A program made the position numbers and the translations under genes. A DNA stretch of 64,000 bases from positions 1 to 64,000 of the forward strand of contig NZ_JACEHE010000036.1 in the NCBI RefSeq assembly GCF_013778455.1, given 5' to 3'. Shown here piece after piece: positions 1 through 7,125 of the stretch; position 1 is the stretch's first letter; each line of letters opens with the position of its first letter. Origin of the DNA: Streptomyces himalayensis subsp. himalayensis. Lineage in GTDB: Bacteria; Actinomycetota; Actinomycetes; Streptomycetales; Streptomycetaceae. Under the pieces are notes generated by a model that saw only the letters and a program-made list of their open reading frames with translations, was not told the DNA's origin and did no database searches.

Positions 1-75
1 AGCCACGACGGTGGCAACGGCGAAGCCGCGCCCCTGCACAACCCACCGGGTCAACTCGTCGGCGATGTCGAGCAT
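1..75 (-). CDS. XdhC/CoxI-family maturation protein, N-terminus only
   Basis: A reading frame enters from the left edge on the minus strand, and only its first 25 codons are inside the window. They begin MLDIADELTRWV and continue to FAVATVV, a typical opening of XdhC/CoxI/PaoD proteins. These bind and sulfurate molybdenum cofactor before its insertion into xanthine dehydrogenase-type enzymes. The gene is the last on the same strand as the molybdenum aldehyde oxidoreductase genes at 601-4368, matching the paoABCD order. About 300 bp of repeats and a truncated gene separate it from them. Family assignment rests on 25 residues, so it is good but not certain. Confidence 0.6.
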   Translation of the reverse strand, partial: MLDIADELTRWVVQGRGFAVATVVA

Positions 76-143
76 TTGGGTCTCCTGTTCCCGTTCCCGT
101 TGGTGGGCAGGCGTTCCGCCACCGTTGTGGGCAGGCGTTCCGC

Positions 144-217
144 GGGGCGATGGGAGTCCCCCTACTCGAGCGAAGCCGAGAGCTTGGGGGAGGGTGGGCA
201 CAACCCACGACGGCGGG
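144..217 (+). repeat. extragenic repeat, copy 1 of an inverted pair
   Basis: This 74-bp block begins GGGGCGATGGGAG and ends in GGGGGAGGGTGGGCACA followed by a GACGGCGGG-like tail. The same block occurs in reverse at 277-350. The outer parts match well and the centres differ. Directly upstream (about 105-145) GTGGGCAGGCGTTCCGC occurs twice in tandem. Such G-rich repeats are common between Streptomyces genes. No coding potential is evident. Confidence 0.6.
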
Positions 218-276
218 TTCCCGTTGGATGTGCAGCTGCCCCAAACGTCGGGGTTATCCACAGTAAGGAGGCGTGA

Positions 277-350
277 CCCGCCGTCGGGGTGCCGCTGTGC
301 CCACCCTCCCCCATTGCCTTAAGGGCATGGGAGGTACCCCCATCGCCCCA
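277..350 (-). repeat. extragenic repeat, copy 2 of an inverted pair
   Basis: This is the reverse-oriented partner of 144-217. Read on the minus strand it runs GGGGCGATGGGGGTAC, then a variable centre, then GGGGGAGGGTGGGCACA. The two copies are 59 bp apart and could pair as a long-range hairpin between the XdhC gene and the oxidoreductase genes. Confidence 0.6.
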
Positions 351-380
351 GCGGCACGATTGCCCACAGCGGCGGCGTGT

Positions 381-543
381 CTACGCCATGCCCGTCAGAT
401 GCTCCGGCCGCACCGGCGTCCGCTCAAGCGCCAGTCCCGTCGCCGCGCGGATCGCCGCGAGAACCGCCGGCGTCGAAGACAGCGTCGGCGCCTCCCCGAC
501 ACCCCGCAGCCCGTACGGGGCATGCCCGTCGGCGAGTTCCAGA
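381..543 (-). pseudogene. C-terminal fragment of a second molybdopterin-subunit gene
   Basis: The minus-strand frame ending in TAG at 381 encodes GHAPYGLRGVGEAPTL, then an AVLAAIRAATG segment and a short tail. This is the conserved end of the large Moco-binding subunit of xanthine dehydrogenase-type enzymes. The G-V-G-E motif carries the active-site glutamate. About 54 codons remain, cut off at the hairpin at 544-583. It is not the end of the intact gene at 601-2853, whose C-terminus differs (LGLGEIGVTG). It lies between that gene and the XdhC gene, so an older xdh-type gene was probably mostly deleted here. Confidence 0.65.
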
Positions 544-583
544 GAGGTCGATGTCGGCGGCTGAAGCCGCCGGCATCGACCTC
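544..583 (-). terminator. strong hairpin after the oxidoreductase operon
   Basis: GAGGTCGATG-T-CGGCGGC, loop TGAA, then GCCGCCG-G-CATCGACCTC gives two 18-base arms with one mismatch. It starts 18 bp beyond the stop codon of the Moco subunit (601) and is the likely transcription terminator of the operon. It has no clear U-run, which is usual for high-GC actinomycetes. Confidence 0.6.
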
Positions 584-600
584 TAGAGGACACGGTGCGG

Positions 601-2853
601 TCACAGCACCTTGTCCAGGGTGATCGGCAGGTCGTGGACGCGCTTGCCGGTGGCGTGGTAAATGGCGTTGGCGATCGCGGCGGCCGTGCCGGTGACGCCG
701 ATCTCGCCCAGGCCGAGAAGCCCGAGCGGCATGGTCGGGTCGGGCTCGTCCAGGTAGTGGATGTCGATCGGCGGGATGTCGGCATGGACGGGTACGTGGT
801 ACTCGGCCAGGCTCGGGTTCATGATCCGCCCGGTGCGGGGATCCACCAGCGTCTCTTCCGAGAGTGCCATGCCAATGCCCATGACGATGCCGCCGCGGAG
901 CTGGCTGGTGGCGGTCTTGGCGTTGATCACCCTGCCGACGTCGAACACGCCGAGCCAGCGCGACACCCGTATCTCACCGGTGTCGGGGTCGACCCGCACT
1001 TCGCAGAACTGCGCCCCGGACGCCGCCTTCACCCAGCGCCGCTGGTCGCGCAGGAACCTCGCCATGAACTTCGCCTGCCCGGCCAGCGCGCCGAGCCGCG
1101 TCTCGGACCCGACCGCCGCCTCGACATGGTCTCGTCCCGCCCGTTGGAGGATCTCCGCGTACGACGCGCCCTCGCCCAGCGCGCGCACCTTGCGCTTGAG
1201 TTTGTCGCAGGCGGCCAGCAGGCTCGCGGAGACGCTCACGGTCTGCGCGGAGGCGCCCGCGCCGGGCGCGGCGGGCAGCGTGGAGTCGCCGTGCTCCACC
1301 CGCACCGCGTCGAGCGGCACGCCGAGCGCGTCGGCCGCGATCTGCGCTTGGACGGTGGCCGCGCCCACGCCCACTTCCTGCAGGGCGCAGCGCACCAGCA
1401 CGCTGCCGTCCGCCGACAGTCGCACCGTCACGTTGGCGGTGAACCGGTTCGTCCCGTGGTGGGCGGTGGCCACGCCCATGCCGACCAGCCACCGGCCGTC
1501 CCGCATCGAGCCCGGCTCGGGCGTGCGGTCCGCCCAGCCGAACCGCTGCGCGCCGTAGGCGTATGTCTCGCGCAGCAGCCGGTGCGAGAAAGCCTTGCCG
1601 TCGATCGGGTTGGTCTCCGGCTCGTTGCGCATCCGCAGCGCGATCGGGTCCATGCCCAGCTCGTAGGCGAGCTCGTCCACCGCCGCCTCCAGTGCGAACG
1701 AACCCGGCGCCTCGCCGGGGGCGCGCATGAAGGTGTTGGGAAGCCAGTCGAGCTCGACCTGACTGTGGCGCAGGAGGATGTTCGGCGCGGCGTACAGGTG
1801 CCCGGACGGCGCGGTGACCCCCTCGGGCAGTCCGCCGACCCGCCCGATGCTGGTCACGCCGGTGTGGATGAGCGAGGTCATCTCGCCGTCCGCCGTCGCG
1901 CCGAGGGCTATCCGCTGGATGGATGGCGAGCGCCCGCCGACCGTGCGGTAGACGCCCTCGCGGGTGAGCATCATGCGCACCGGCCGCCGGGTCGCGCGGG
2001 CTGCGAGCACGGTGAGCAGCGTGCCGGCCCACACCGGGCCCTTGCCGCCGAACGCGCCCCCGACGTGCGGTGCGATCACTCGCACCGACTCCACGGGCAC
2101 GCTGAACCTGGCCGCGAGGTGGGTGCGGAGGAAGGTCGTGCCCTGTGTGGCTTCGTGCACGGTCAGCCGGTCGCCGTCCCACACCGCGGTGGTGGCGTGG
2201 GGCTCGATCGCGTTGTGGTTGAGCGGCGGGGTGGTGAACCGCAGGTCCACCGATACGGGGGCGGCCTTGAGCGCCGCCTCGGCGTCGCCCTTTTTCGCGG
2301 TTCCGGGCTGGAAGGGATTGCCCTTCAGCAGGACGGCATGCTCCTCCTGGGCGGCGAAGTCGGTGGTGGCCGGGGACTCCTGGTAGGCGACCTCGACCAG
2401 TGCCGCCGCCTCGCGCGCCGCCTCCAGGGTCTCGGCGACGACGACTGCGACGGGCTGGCCGTTCCAGTGCACCTCGTCGGTGTGGAGGTAGTTGACCGGG
2501 GCCCCGGTGAGGATCATGCCCATATTTGCCAGCGTCGGCCGCGGCGGTGGCTCCATGGGGGGCGCGTTCTCGTGCGTGAGGACGGTCAGCACGCCCGGTA
2601 CGGCGGCGGCCCCTGCCACGTCGAATCCGGTGACGCGGCCGCGCGCGATCGTCGCGTGCACCAGCGCGGCGTACGCGAGATCGGGGTACGGATGCTCGGC
2701 CGCGAAGCGCGCCTGCCCGCTCGTCTTGGCCCGGCCGTCCAGCCTGTCGATTGGCTTGCCCACCACCGGCTCCGCCGCGGTCTGCGGCTTCGACGGGCTC
2801 TCCACCTGGGTCATGAGCCGGCTATGGTTCTCGGCGTCGTGCGGCACCGTCAT
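601..2853 (-). CDS. aldehyde oxidoreductase/xanthine dehydrogenase-type, molybdopterin-binding subunit (PaoC/YagR-like)
   Basis: This 750-aa large subunit of a molybdenum hydroxylase carries the Moco and the substrate site. Visible motifs are HVGGAFGGKG (Moco contact), FMRAPGEAPGSFALE and, near the C-terminus, LGLGEIGVTG, whose Glu is the general base of the family. The ATG at 2853 was chosen because it overlaps the stop of the FAD-subunit gene (ATGA, 4 bp). The open frame running upstream to 3927 is only antisense or out-of-frame sequence over the neighbour. With the FAD and 2Fe-2S genes upstream it forms a three-subunit operon like E. coli paoABC, so an aldehyde or aromatic aldehyde substrate is likely. 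The substrate itself cannot be read from sequence. Confidence 0.93.
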   Translation of the reverse strand: MTVPHDAENHSRLMTQVESPSKPQTAAEPVVGKPIDRLDGRAKTSGQARFAAEHPYPDLAYAALVHATIARGRVTGFDVAGAAAVPGVLTVLTHENAPPMEPPPRPTLANMGMILTGAPVNYLHTDEVHWNGQPVAVVVAETLEAAREAAALVEVAYQESPATTDFAAQEEHAVLLKGNPFQPGTAKKGDAEAALKAAPVSVDLRFTTPPLNHNAIEPHATTAVWDGDRLTVHEATQGTTFLRTHLAARFSVPVESVRVIAPHVGGAFGGKGPVWAGTLLTVLAARATRRPVRMMLTREGVYRTVGGRSPSIQRIALGATADGEMTSLIHTGVTSIGRVGGLPEGVTAPSGHLYAAPNILLRHSQVELDWLPNTFMRAPGEAPGSFALEAAVDELAYELGMDPIALRMRNEPETNPIDGKAFSHRLLRETYAYGAQRFGWADRTPEPGSMRDGRWLVGMGVATAHHGTNRFTANVTVRLSADGSVLVRCALQEVGVGAATVQAQIAADALGVPLDAVRVEHGDSTLPAAPGAGASAQTVSVSASLLAACDKLKRKVRALGEGASYAEILQRAGRDHVEAAVGSETRLGALAGQAKFMARFLRDQRRWVKAASGAQFCEVRVDPDTGEIRVSRWLGVFDVGRVINAKTATSQLRGGIVMGIGMALSEETLVDPRTGRIMNPSLAEYHVPVHADIPPIDIHYLDEPDPTMPLGLLGLGEIGVTGTAAAIANAIYHATGKRVHDLPITLDKVL

Positions 2854-3845
2854 GCTGCGCCCCCTTCCGTGAGCACCTGGCGCAGGGTCGCGACGATCGT
2901 GCGCCGGGCGAGATCGATCTTGAATGCGTTTCCCGGAAGCCCTTCGGCGGACGCGAGCTCGACCTCGGCGGCGTGCCGGAAGGACTCCTCGGTGGCGGGC
3001 GCGCCGAGCAGGGCCTGCTCGGCCTTCGAGGCCCGCCACGGCTTGGCGGCAACCCCGCCCAGGGCGAGCCGCGCGCCGGTGACCGCGCCGTCCCGGACGT
3101 CCAGTGCGGCGGCGACCGAGACCAGTGCGAATGCGTACGAGGCGCGGTCGCGCACCTTGCGGTAGCGCGAGTTCGCGGCGACCGGCACGGCGGGCAGTTC
3201 GACGGCGGTGATCAGCTCGTCGGCGGCCAGCTCGGTCTCGATGTGCGGGGTGTCGCCGGGCAGCCGGTGGAAGCCGGCCAGCGGGATACGGCGGACGCCG
3301 CGCACACTCTCCACCTCGACCACGGCGTCCAGCGCGGCGAGCGCGACGCACATGTCGGACGGATGCGCGGCTATGCAGGTCGGGCTCGCCCCGAGGATCG
3401 CGCCGCTCCGGTGGAACCCATCGCGTGCGGCGCAGCCGGCCCCCGGCTCGCGCTTGTTGCAGGCGGCCGCGTCGTCGTAGAAGTACAGGCAGCGGGTGCG
3501 CTGCAGCAGATTGCCCCCGACCGTCGCCATGTTCCGCAGCTGCGCCGACGCGCCCGACAGGATCGCCTGGGCCAGCATCGGGTAGCGGCTGCGGACCAGC
3601 CGGTGCCCGGCGAGGCGGCTGTTGCGGACCCCCGCGCCGATGCGCAGTCCCCCGTCCGGCAGTTCCTCGATCTCCTCCAGCGGCAGCCCGGTGACGTCGA
3701 CGACGGTCGCGGGCCGCTCGATCCCCTCGCGCATCAGGTCGACCAGGTTGGTGCCGCCGCCGAGGAACTTCGCGTCCGGCTGGGCCGCGACCGTCCGGAC
3801 GGCGGCGGCCACGTCGTCCGGACGCACGTACGCGAACGACCTCAT
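2850..3845 (-). CDS. FAD-binding subunit of the molybdenum oxidoreductase (PaoB/YagS-like)
   Basis: This 331-aa subunit has the family FAD motifs FLGGGTNLVDLMREG (about residues 30-45) and ATVGGNLLQRTRC. After the second motif comes a cysteine-containing insert, CNKREPGAGCAA. This insert is typical of the YagS/PaoB branch, where it holds an extra iron-sulfur cluster. The subunit passes electrons from the 2Fe-2S protein to FAD. The ATG at 3845 begins MRSFAYVRPDD and overlaps the end of the 2Fe-2S gene by 4 bp. The downstream junction with the Moco subunit is also a 4-bp overlap, so all three genes are translationally coupled. Confidence 0.93.
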   Translation of the reverse strand: MRSFAYVRPDDVAAAVRTVAAQPDAKFLGGGTNLVDLMREGIERPATVVDVTGLPLEEIEELPDGGLRIGAGVRNSRLAGHRLVRSRYPMLAQAILSGASAQLRNMATVGGNLLQRTRCLYFYDDAAACNKREPGAGCAARDGFHRSGAILGASPTCIAAHPSDMCVALAALDAVVEVESVRGVRRIPLAGFHRLPGDTPHIETELAADELITAVELPAVPVAANSRYRKVRDRASYAFALVSVAAALDVRDGAVTGARLALGGVAAKPWRASKAEQALLGAPATEESFRHAAEVELASAEGLPGNAFKIDLARRTIVATLRQVLTEGGAA

Positions 3846-4368
3846 CGCGCCGCCTCCGCCCTGACGTGGGATACGGCGTCTGCCCCGGCGACCTCCTGGA
3901 TCGCGGCGACGATGCCGTTGTGGGCACCGCAGCGGCACAGGTTGCCGCTCATCCGCTCTCTGATCTCGGCGCCGGTCAACTCCACGGCGTCGGCGTCGAG
4001 GTGCTCGGTCGCCGCGCTCGGGACGCCGTTCCCGTGCTCGGCCAGCATGCCGATCGCCGAACAGATCTGGCCGGAGGTGCAATAGCCGCACTGGAACCCG
4101 TCGTGGACGACGAACGCCTCCTGGAGCGGGCTCGCGACGCCCTCGATCGTGGTGATCTCGCGGCCCTCGTACTGGATGGCAAGTGCCAGGCAGGCGTTGA
4201 TGCGCACGCCGCGGCCAGGACGGTGCAGGCTCCGCACGCGCCCTGGTCGCAGCCCTTCTTCGCGCCGGTCAGCCCGAGGTGTTCGCGCACCGCGTCGAGC
4301 AGGCTGACCTGCGGCTCCAGGTCGAGTTCATGGGTGGTGCCGTTCACCCGTAGCACTACAGCGGGCAT
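3842..4368 (-). pseudogene. 2Fe-2S subunit of the molybdenum oxidoreductase, frameshifted (PaoA/YagT-like)
   Basis: The ATG at 4368 starts a normal 2Fe-2S ferredoxin-type subunit with a first cluster motif CDQGACGACTVL. The frame then changes at about 4211-4216. The rest (INACLALAIQYEGREITTIEG, the second-cluster motif FQCGYCTSGQ, and SGNLCRCGAHNGI) is intact but in another frame, ending at 3842. Restoring one base just after the CTG codon gives exactly the family spacing. This is a single-base deletion, or a sequencing error, in an otherwise complete gene of about 175 aa. If real, the whole three-subunit enzyme would lack its electron-transfer subunit. No Tat signal is apparent in the short N-terminus. 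Confidence 0.85.
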
Positions 4369-4400
4369 CGTTCCTCCGTCGATGGGGTACCCGATGAACG

Positions 4401-4445
4401 TTAACAGACCACTGTCCGCTTAATAAGAGGACGGCGGTCTGTTAA
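4401..4445. promoter_or_regulatory. 45-bp palindromic operator between oxidoreductase and TetR genes
   Basis: TTAACAGACCACTGTCC (4401-4417) and GGACGGCGGTCTGTTAA (4429-4445) are inverted repeats with two mismatches around an 11-bp A+T-rich centre. The element lies between the divergent start codons at 4368 and 4456. The TetR protein next to it is the obvious ligand, so it probably represses both its own gene and the operon. Confidence 0.75.
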
Positions 4446-4455
4446 GGGTCCCGTT

Positions 4456-5139
4456 ATGCTGTCCGGGATCATGAGCGAGCCGGAGTTTCTGCGGGCCAGG
4501 CGGCCGGAGCACAAGCAACAGCGACGCGAGGCGATCCTCGCCGCCGCGCGCGAGCTCGCCCTGCGCTCAAGCGTGCGCACGGTCAGCCTGCGTGCCGTGG
4601 CGGCGGCCGCGGGGCTCGCGAAGTCCAATGTGGTGCGCTATTTCGGCACGCGCGAGGAGATCTATCTCGAACTCGCCGCCGAAGAATGGCAGGGCTGGAA
4701 GCAAGCGGTGACCGAGCGGCTGCGCGCCTGTGACGGTCCGGGCGGCGTGGTCGACGCGCTCGCCGAGACGCTGGAGGAACGGCCGCTCCTGTGCGACCTT
4801 CTCGGCTACGCCGCGGCCAGCCTGGAACACAACGTGTCGCTCGACGCGGCCCGCGCCTTCAAGGTGGTGCTCCTCGACGTGGGCGCCGAGATCGGTGCCG
4901 AAGTGGCGCGCGCCGGCGAGTTGACCGACGGCGAAGGCCTGGAGCTGGTCGGGACGGCCACCGCGCTGGCCGCCTTCCTCTACCCGACAGCCCATCCGCC
5001 CCCGGTCCTGGCCGAGCTCTACGCGCAGGAGCCATGGATCGCTGCCGCCCGCCCGCCGTTCCTCCCGACGCTGAAGCGCGCCCTCACCGCGTTCCTCGCG
5101 GGCCTGCCGACGCTGCGCCCACGCCAAGGCACGGACTGA
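4456..5139 (+). CDS. TetR-family transcriptional regulator
   Basis: This 227-aa protein has an N-terminal TetR helix-turn-helix. The segment REAILAAARELAL and the recognition region AAAAGLAKSNVVRYFGTREEIY (about residues 27-75) are followed by a variable helical ligand-binding domain. It is transcribed away from the aldehyde oxidoreductase operon, with a 45-bp palindrome ending 10 bp before the start. A local regulator sensing an aldehyde or related compound is inferred. The start is either ATG 4456, which has AAGGG seven bases upstream, or ATG 4471 (MSEPEF). The first is used here. Confidence 0.9.
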   Translation: MLSGIMSEPEFLRARRPEHKQQRREAILAAARELALRSSVRTVSLRAVAAAAGLAKSNVVRYFGTREEIYLELAAEEWQGWKQAVTERLRACDGPGGVVDALAETLEERPLLCDLLGYAAASLEHNVSLDAARAFKVVLLDVGAEIGAEVARAGELTDGEGLELVGTATALAAFLYPTAHPPPVLAELYAQEPWIAAARPPFLPTLKRALTAFLAGLPTLRPRQGTD

Positions 5140-5259
5140 TCAGCTCATGGCGGTGGACGCCTGACGCACGATCTCTTCGGTGGGGTGTGGCCACCTGCCC
5201 GCCGCGGCGCGGGCGGGCGGCCGCGTCTGCGAGGGGCCGGTCAGACGGGTCGAGGGCGT

Positions 5260-5560
5260 CGGTGTTGCCGACGTGCAGGCGGACGACGCCACTGAGATAG
5301 CGGCCGCCCTTGACGTCGCCGGGCACGACCAGACGCGGCCCTTCCTTGTCGAGTTTCTTGCCGTCCTAGGTGACGGCGAGCAGGACCTTCTGCCGGAGAA
5401 GGCCGGGTCGGTCTCGGCCCAGGCGAGGGTGGCGCGGTAGCCGTCGGAGCCGGTGGCGGTGACGACCAGGCGCAGCTGCGCGTTCTTGACGTCGGGGTCG
5501 ATGCGGGGCTCGGTCAGCGCCAGGAGGTCGGCAGCAGTGGGCCGGTGAAGGTGTGCTTCT
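5260..5560 (-). pseudogene. broken molybdopterin-dependent oxidoreductase domain gene
   Basis: On the minus strand, one frame gives an N-terminal piece (LHRPTAADLLALTEP through GYRATLAWAETDPAFSG). Another continues with QKVLLAVT, an in-frame TAG, then DGKKLDKEGPRLVVPGD and KGGRYLSGVVRLHVGN. The LVVPGD-KGGRY signature resembles the C-terminal part of small sulfite-oxidase-fold molybdopterin proteins. One frameshift and one stop codon make this a pseudogene of about 100 codons with no recognisable start. It is a second molybdenum-enzyme remnant near the aldehyde oxidoreductase operon. Confidence 0.6.
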
Positions 5561-5602
5561 CTGCGCCGTGGGAGGTCTGTTGGGAAAGGCGGACCGGGAC
5601 AA

Positions 5603-5671
5603 GGGCGGTGGGCGCGGCTGGCCTGCGCCAGGCGGGAACCTGCGCAATCGACCGGCCCGCGCCCACCGCCC
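5603..5671. repeat. 15-bp perfect inverted repeat
   Basis: GGGCGGTGGGCGCGG (5603-5617) is repeated as its exact complement CCGCGCCCACCGCCC (5657-5671), 39 bp apart. The interval has smaller internal complementarity. It could be a hairpin terminator or the ends of a small mobile repeat. From 5672 to 6036 nothing coding or clearly regulatory was recognised. Confidence 0.5.
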
Positions 5672-6036
5672 ACCGTCTGGCCGATTGCAGGCCCGGCCGC
5701 ACCTACACGGTCTAACGCTCACTCGCGCGTTGCCAGCCCCTCGACGGCACCCAGGGCGCGCGCACTGCGTCCGTGCCGAAGCGCCCGCGGAATCCGTCTG
5801 CGGCATCCTCAGCCGTACGCCTTGTGGGGAGCAGTGGGGGCCGTCGCCCCGGTCTCCGTACAAGCAGTCCGGCCTCTCCATCGCGGTGTTGCCGGAGGTG
5901 GGGTGGGCGAATCGCCCCAGGACACGGCAGATCGGCATGCGTCGTGGCCGTTGCGACATGGAGCAGGTGACAGGCATAGAAGCGAGGCTCTGAGCAGCCG
6001 CACCGTGAAGGCGGCGGACTGTGAAGGAGCGATCTC

Positions 6037-7125
6037 ATGGACCGATACGATCTCGCCCTCATCGGATTCGGCGGCGTCAATCGCGCGCTTGCCGAGCTGA
6101 TATCCCAGAGCGGGGAGCGCCTGGCCAAGGAGCTGGGCTTCGCCCTGCGGGTGGTGGCGATCACCGATCTGCGGGCCGGTTCCCTAGTGGACACCGACGG
6201 CATCGATCTGGCGCCGCTGCTGGCCGCCGAGCCCGGGGAGCTCAGCTTTGCGGGCCTTGCCGGCGGCAGCGCAGATCCGCGCAACGAGTGGGTGATCCGC
6301 GAGGTCCCGGCCGACATCGTCGTGGAGGCGACGTTCACCAACCCCACCGACGGCGAGCCCGCCCTCTCCCATGTGCGCTGGGCCCTGGAATCGGGCAAGC
6401 ACGTGTGCACCACCAACAAGGGACCGGTCGCACTCGCCGGCCGCGCACTGAAACAGCTGGCTGCCGAGCGTGGTGTCAGCTTCGAGTTCGAGGGCTCGGT
6501 ACTCAGCGGCACCCCCATCCTGCGCACCGCCGAGCGTATGTTCGGCGGCCTGGAGATCACCGGCGTCCAGGGCATCATGAACGGCACCTCGAACTACATC
6601 CTCGGCCGCCTCGAAGAGGGCATCGAGCTTTCGGCGGCCATCGCCGAAGCCCAGAAGCTCGGGTACGCCGAAGCCGATCCCACCGCGGACATCGAGGGCC
6701 ACGACGTCCAGCTCAAGGTCATGATCCTGGCCAACGAGGTCCTCGGCGCCGACCTGCGCCGCGAGGACGTCTTCTGCGAGGGCATCTCCGCGATCAACCC
6801 CCACGAGGTGCAGGACGCCGCCTCGAAGGGGCTGCGCTGGAAGCTGGTCGGCTCCGCCACCCGCCACGAGGACGGCAGCGTCGATGCCCGCGTCGCCCCG
6901 CTCGCCCTGCCCGCCCAGCACCCGCTCGCCGGGATCTCCGGCCCGGTCAACGCGGTCGCCTTCCACACCGACCTCCTCGGCACCGTCACGGTCTGCGGGC
7001 CGGGCGCCGGCCGCATCGAGACCGCCTACGCCCTGCTGTCGGACATCATCGCCATCCACCAGCGCCACGCGGACGACGACACCGCCCCCACGCGCCCCGT
7101 TCTCCAGGAGACTCACCGTGTCTGA
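6037..7125 (+). CDS. homoserine dehydrogenase-family oxidoreductase, ACT-less
   Basis: This 362-aa protein has an N-terminal NAD(P)-binding motif (ALIGFGGVNRAL, residues 7-18), TTNKGPVAL (125-133), GIMNGTSNYIL (179-189) and the family signature GYAEADPTADIEGHD (209-223) with the catalytic Lys shortly after. It lacks the C-terminal ACT domain of the biosynthetic enzyme, so feedback control by threonine is unlikely. It overlaps the following aldehyde dehydrogenase gene by 8 bp. Reduction of aspartate semialdehyde or the reverse oxidation of homoserine is the family reaction. Coupling to an aldehyde dehydrogenase suggests a catabolic direction, homoserine to aspartate semialdehyde to aspartate. 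This is inference; a related hydroxy acid is possible. Confidence 0.88.
   Translation: MDRYDLALIGFGGVNRALAELISQSGERLAKELGFALRVVAITDLRAGSLVDTDGIDLAPLLAAEPGELSFAGLAGGSADPRNEWVIREVPADIVVEATFTNPTDGEPALSHVRWALESGKHVCTTNKGPVALAGRALKQLAAERGVSFEFEGSVLSGTPILRTAERMFGGLEITGVQGIMNGTSNYILGRLEEGIELSAAIAEAQKLGYAEADPTADIEGHDVQLKVMILANEVLGADLRREDVFCEGISAINPHEVQDAASKGLRWKLVGSATRHEDGSVDARVAPLALPAQHPLAGISGPVNAVAFHTDLLGTVTVCGPGAGRIETAYALLSDIIAIHQRHADDDTAPTRPVLQETHRV

Noticed and set aside
595..3165. 856-codon plus-strand open frame, and similar long frames at 9584-11794, 16947-18608 and 47799-50150
   Set aside because: They lie antisense or out of frame over well-conserved genes, have low-complexity Arg/Gly/His-rich translations and no family motifs. 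They are the usual third-position G+C artefact.
601..3927. Reading the Moco subunit as an 1,108-aa fusion with upstream sequence
   Set aside because: The upstream 358 codons are an out-of-frame translation of the FAD subunit gene. The family start and a 4-bp overlap support 2853.
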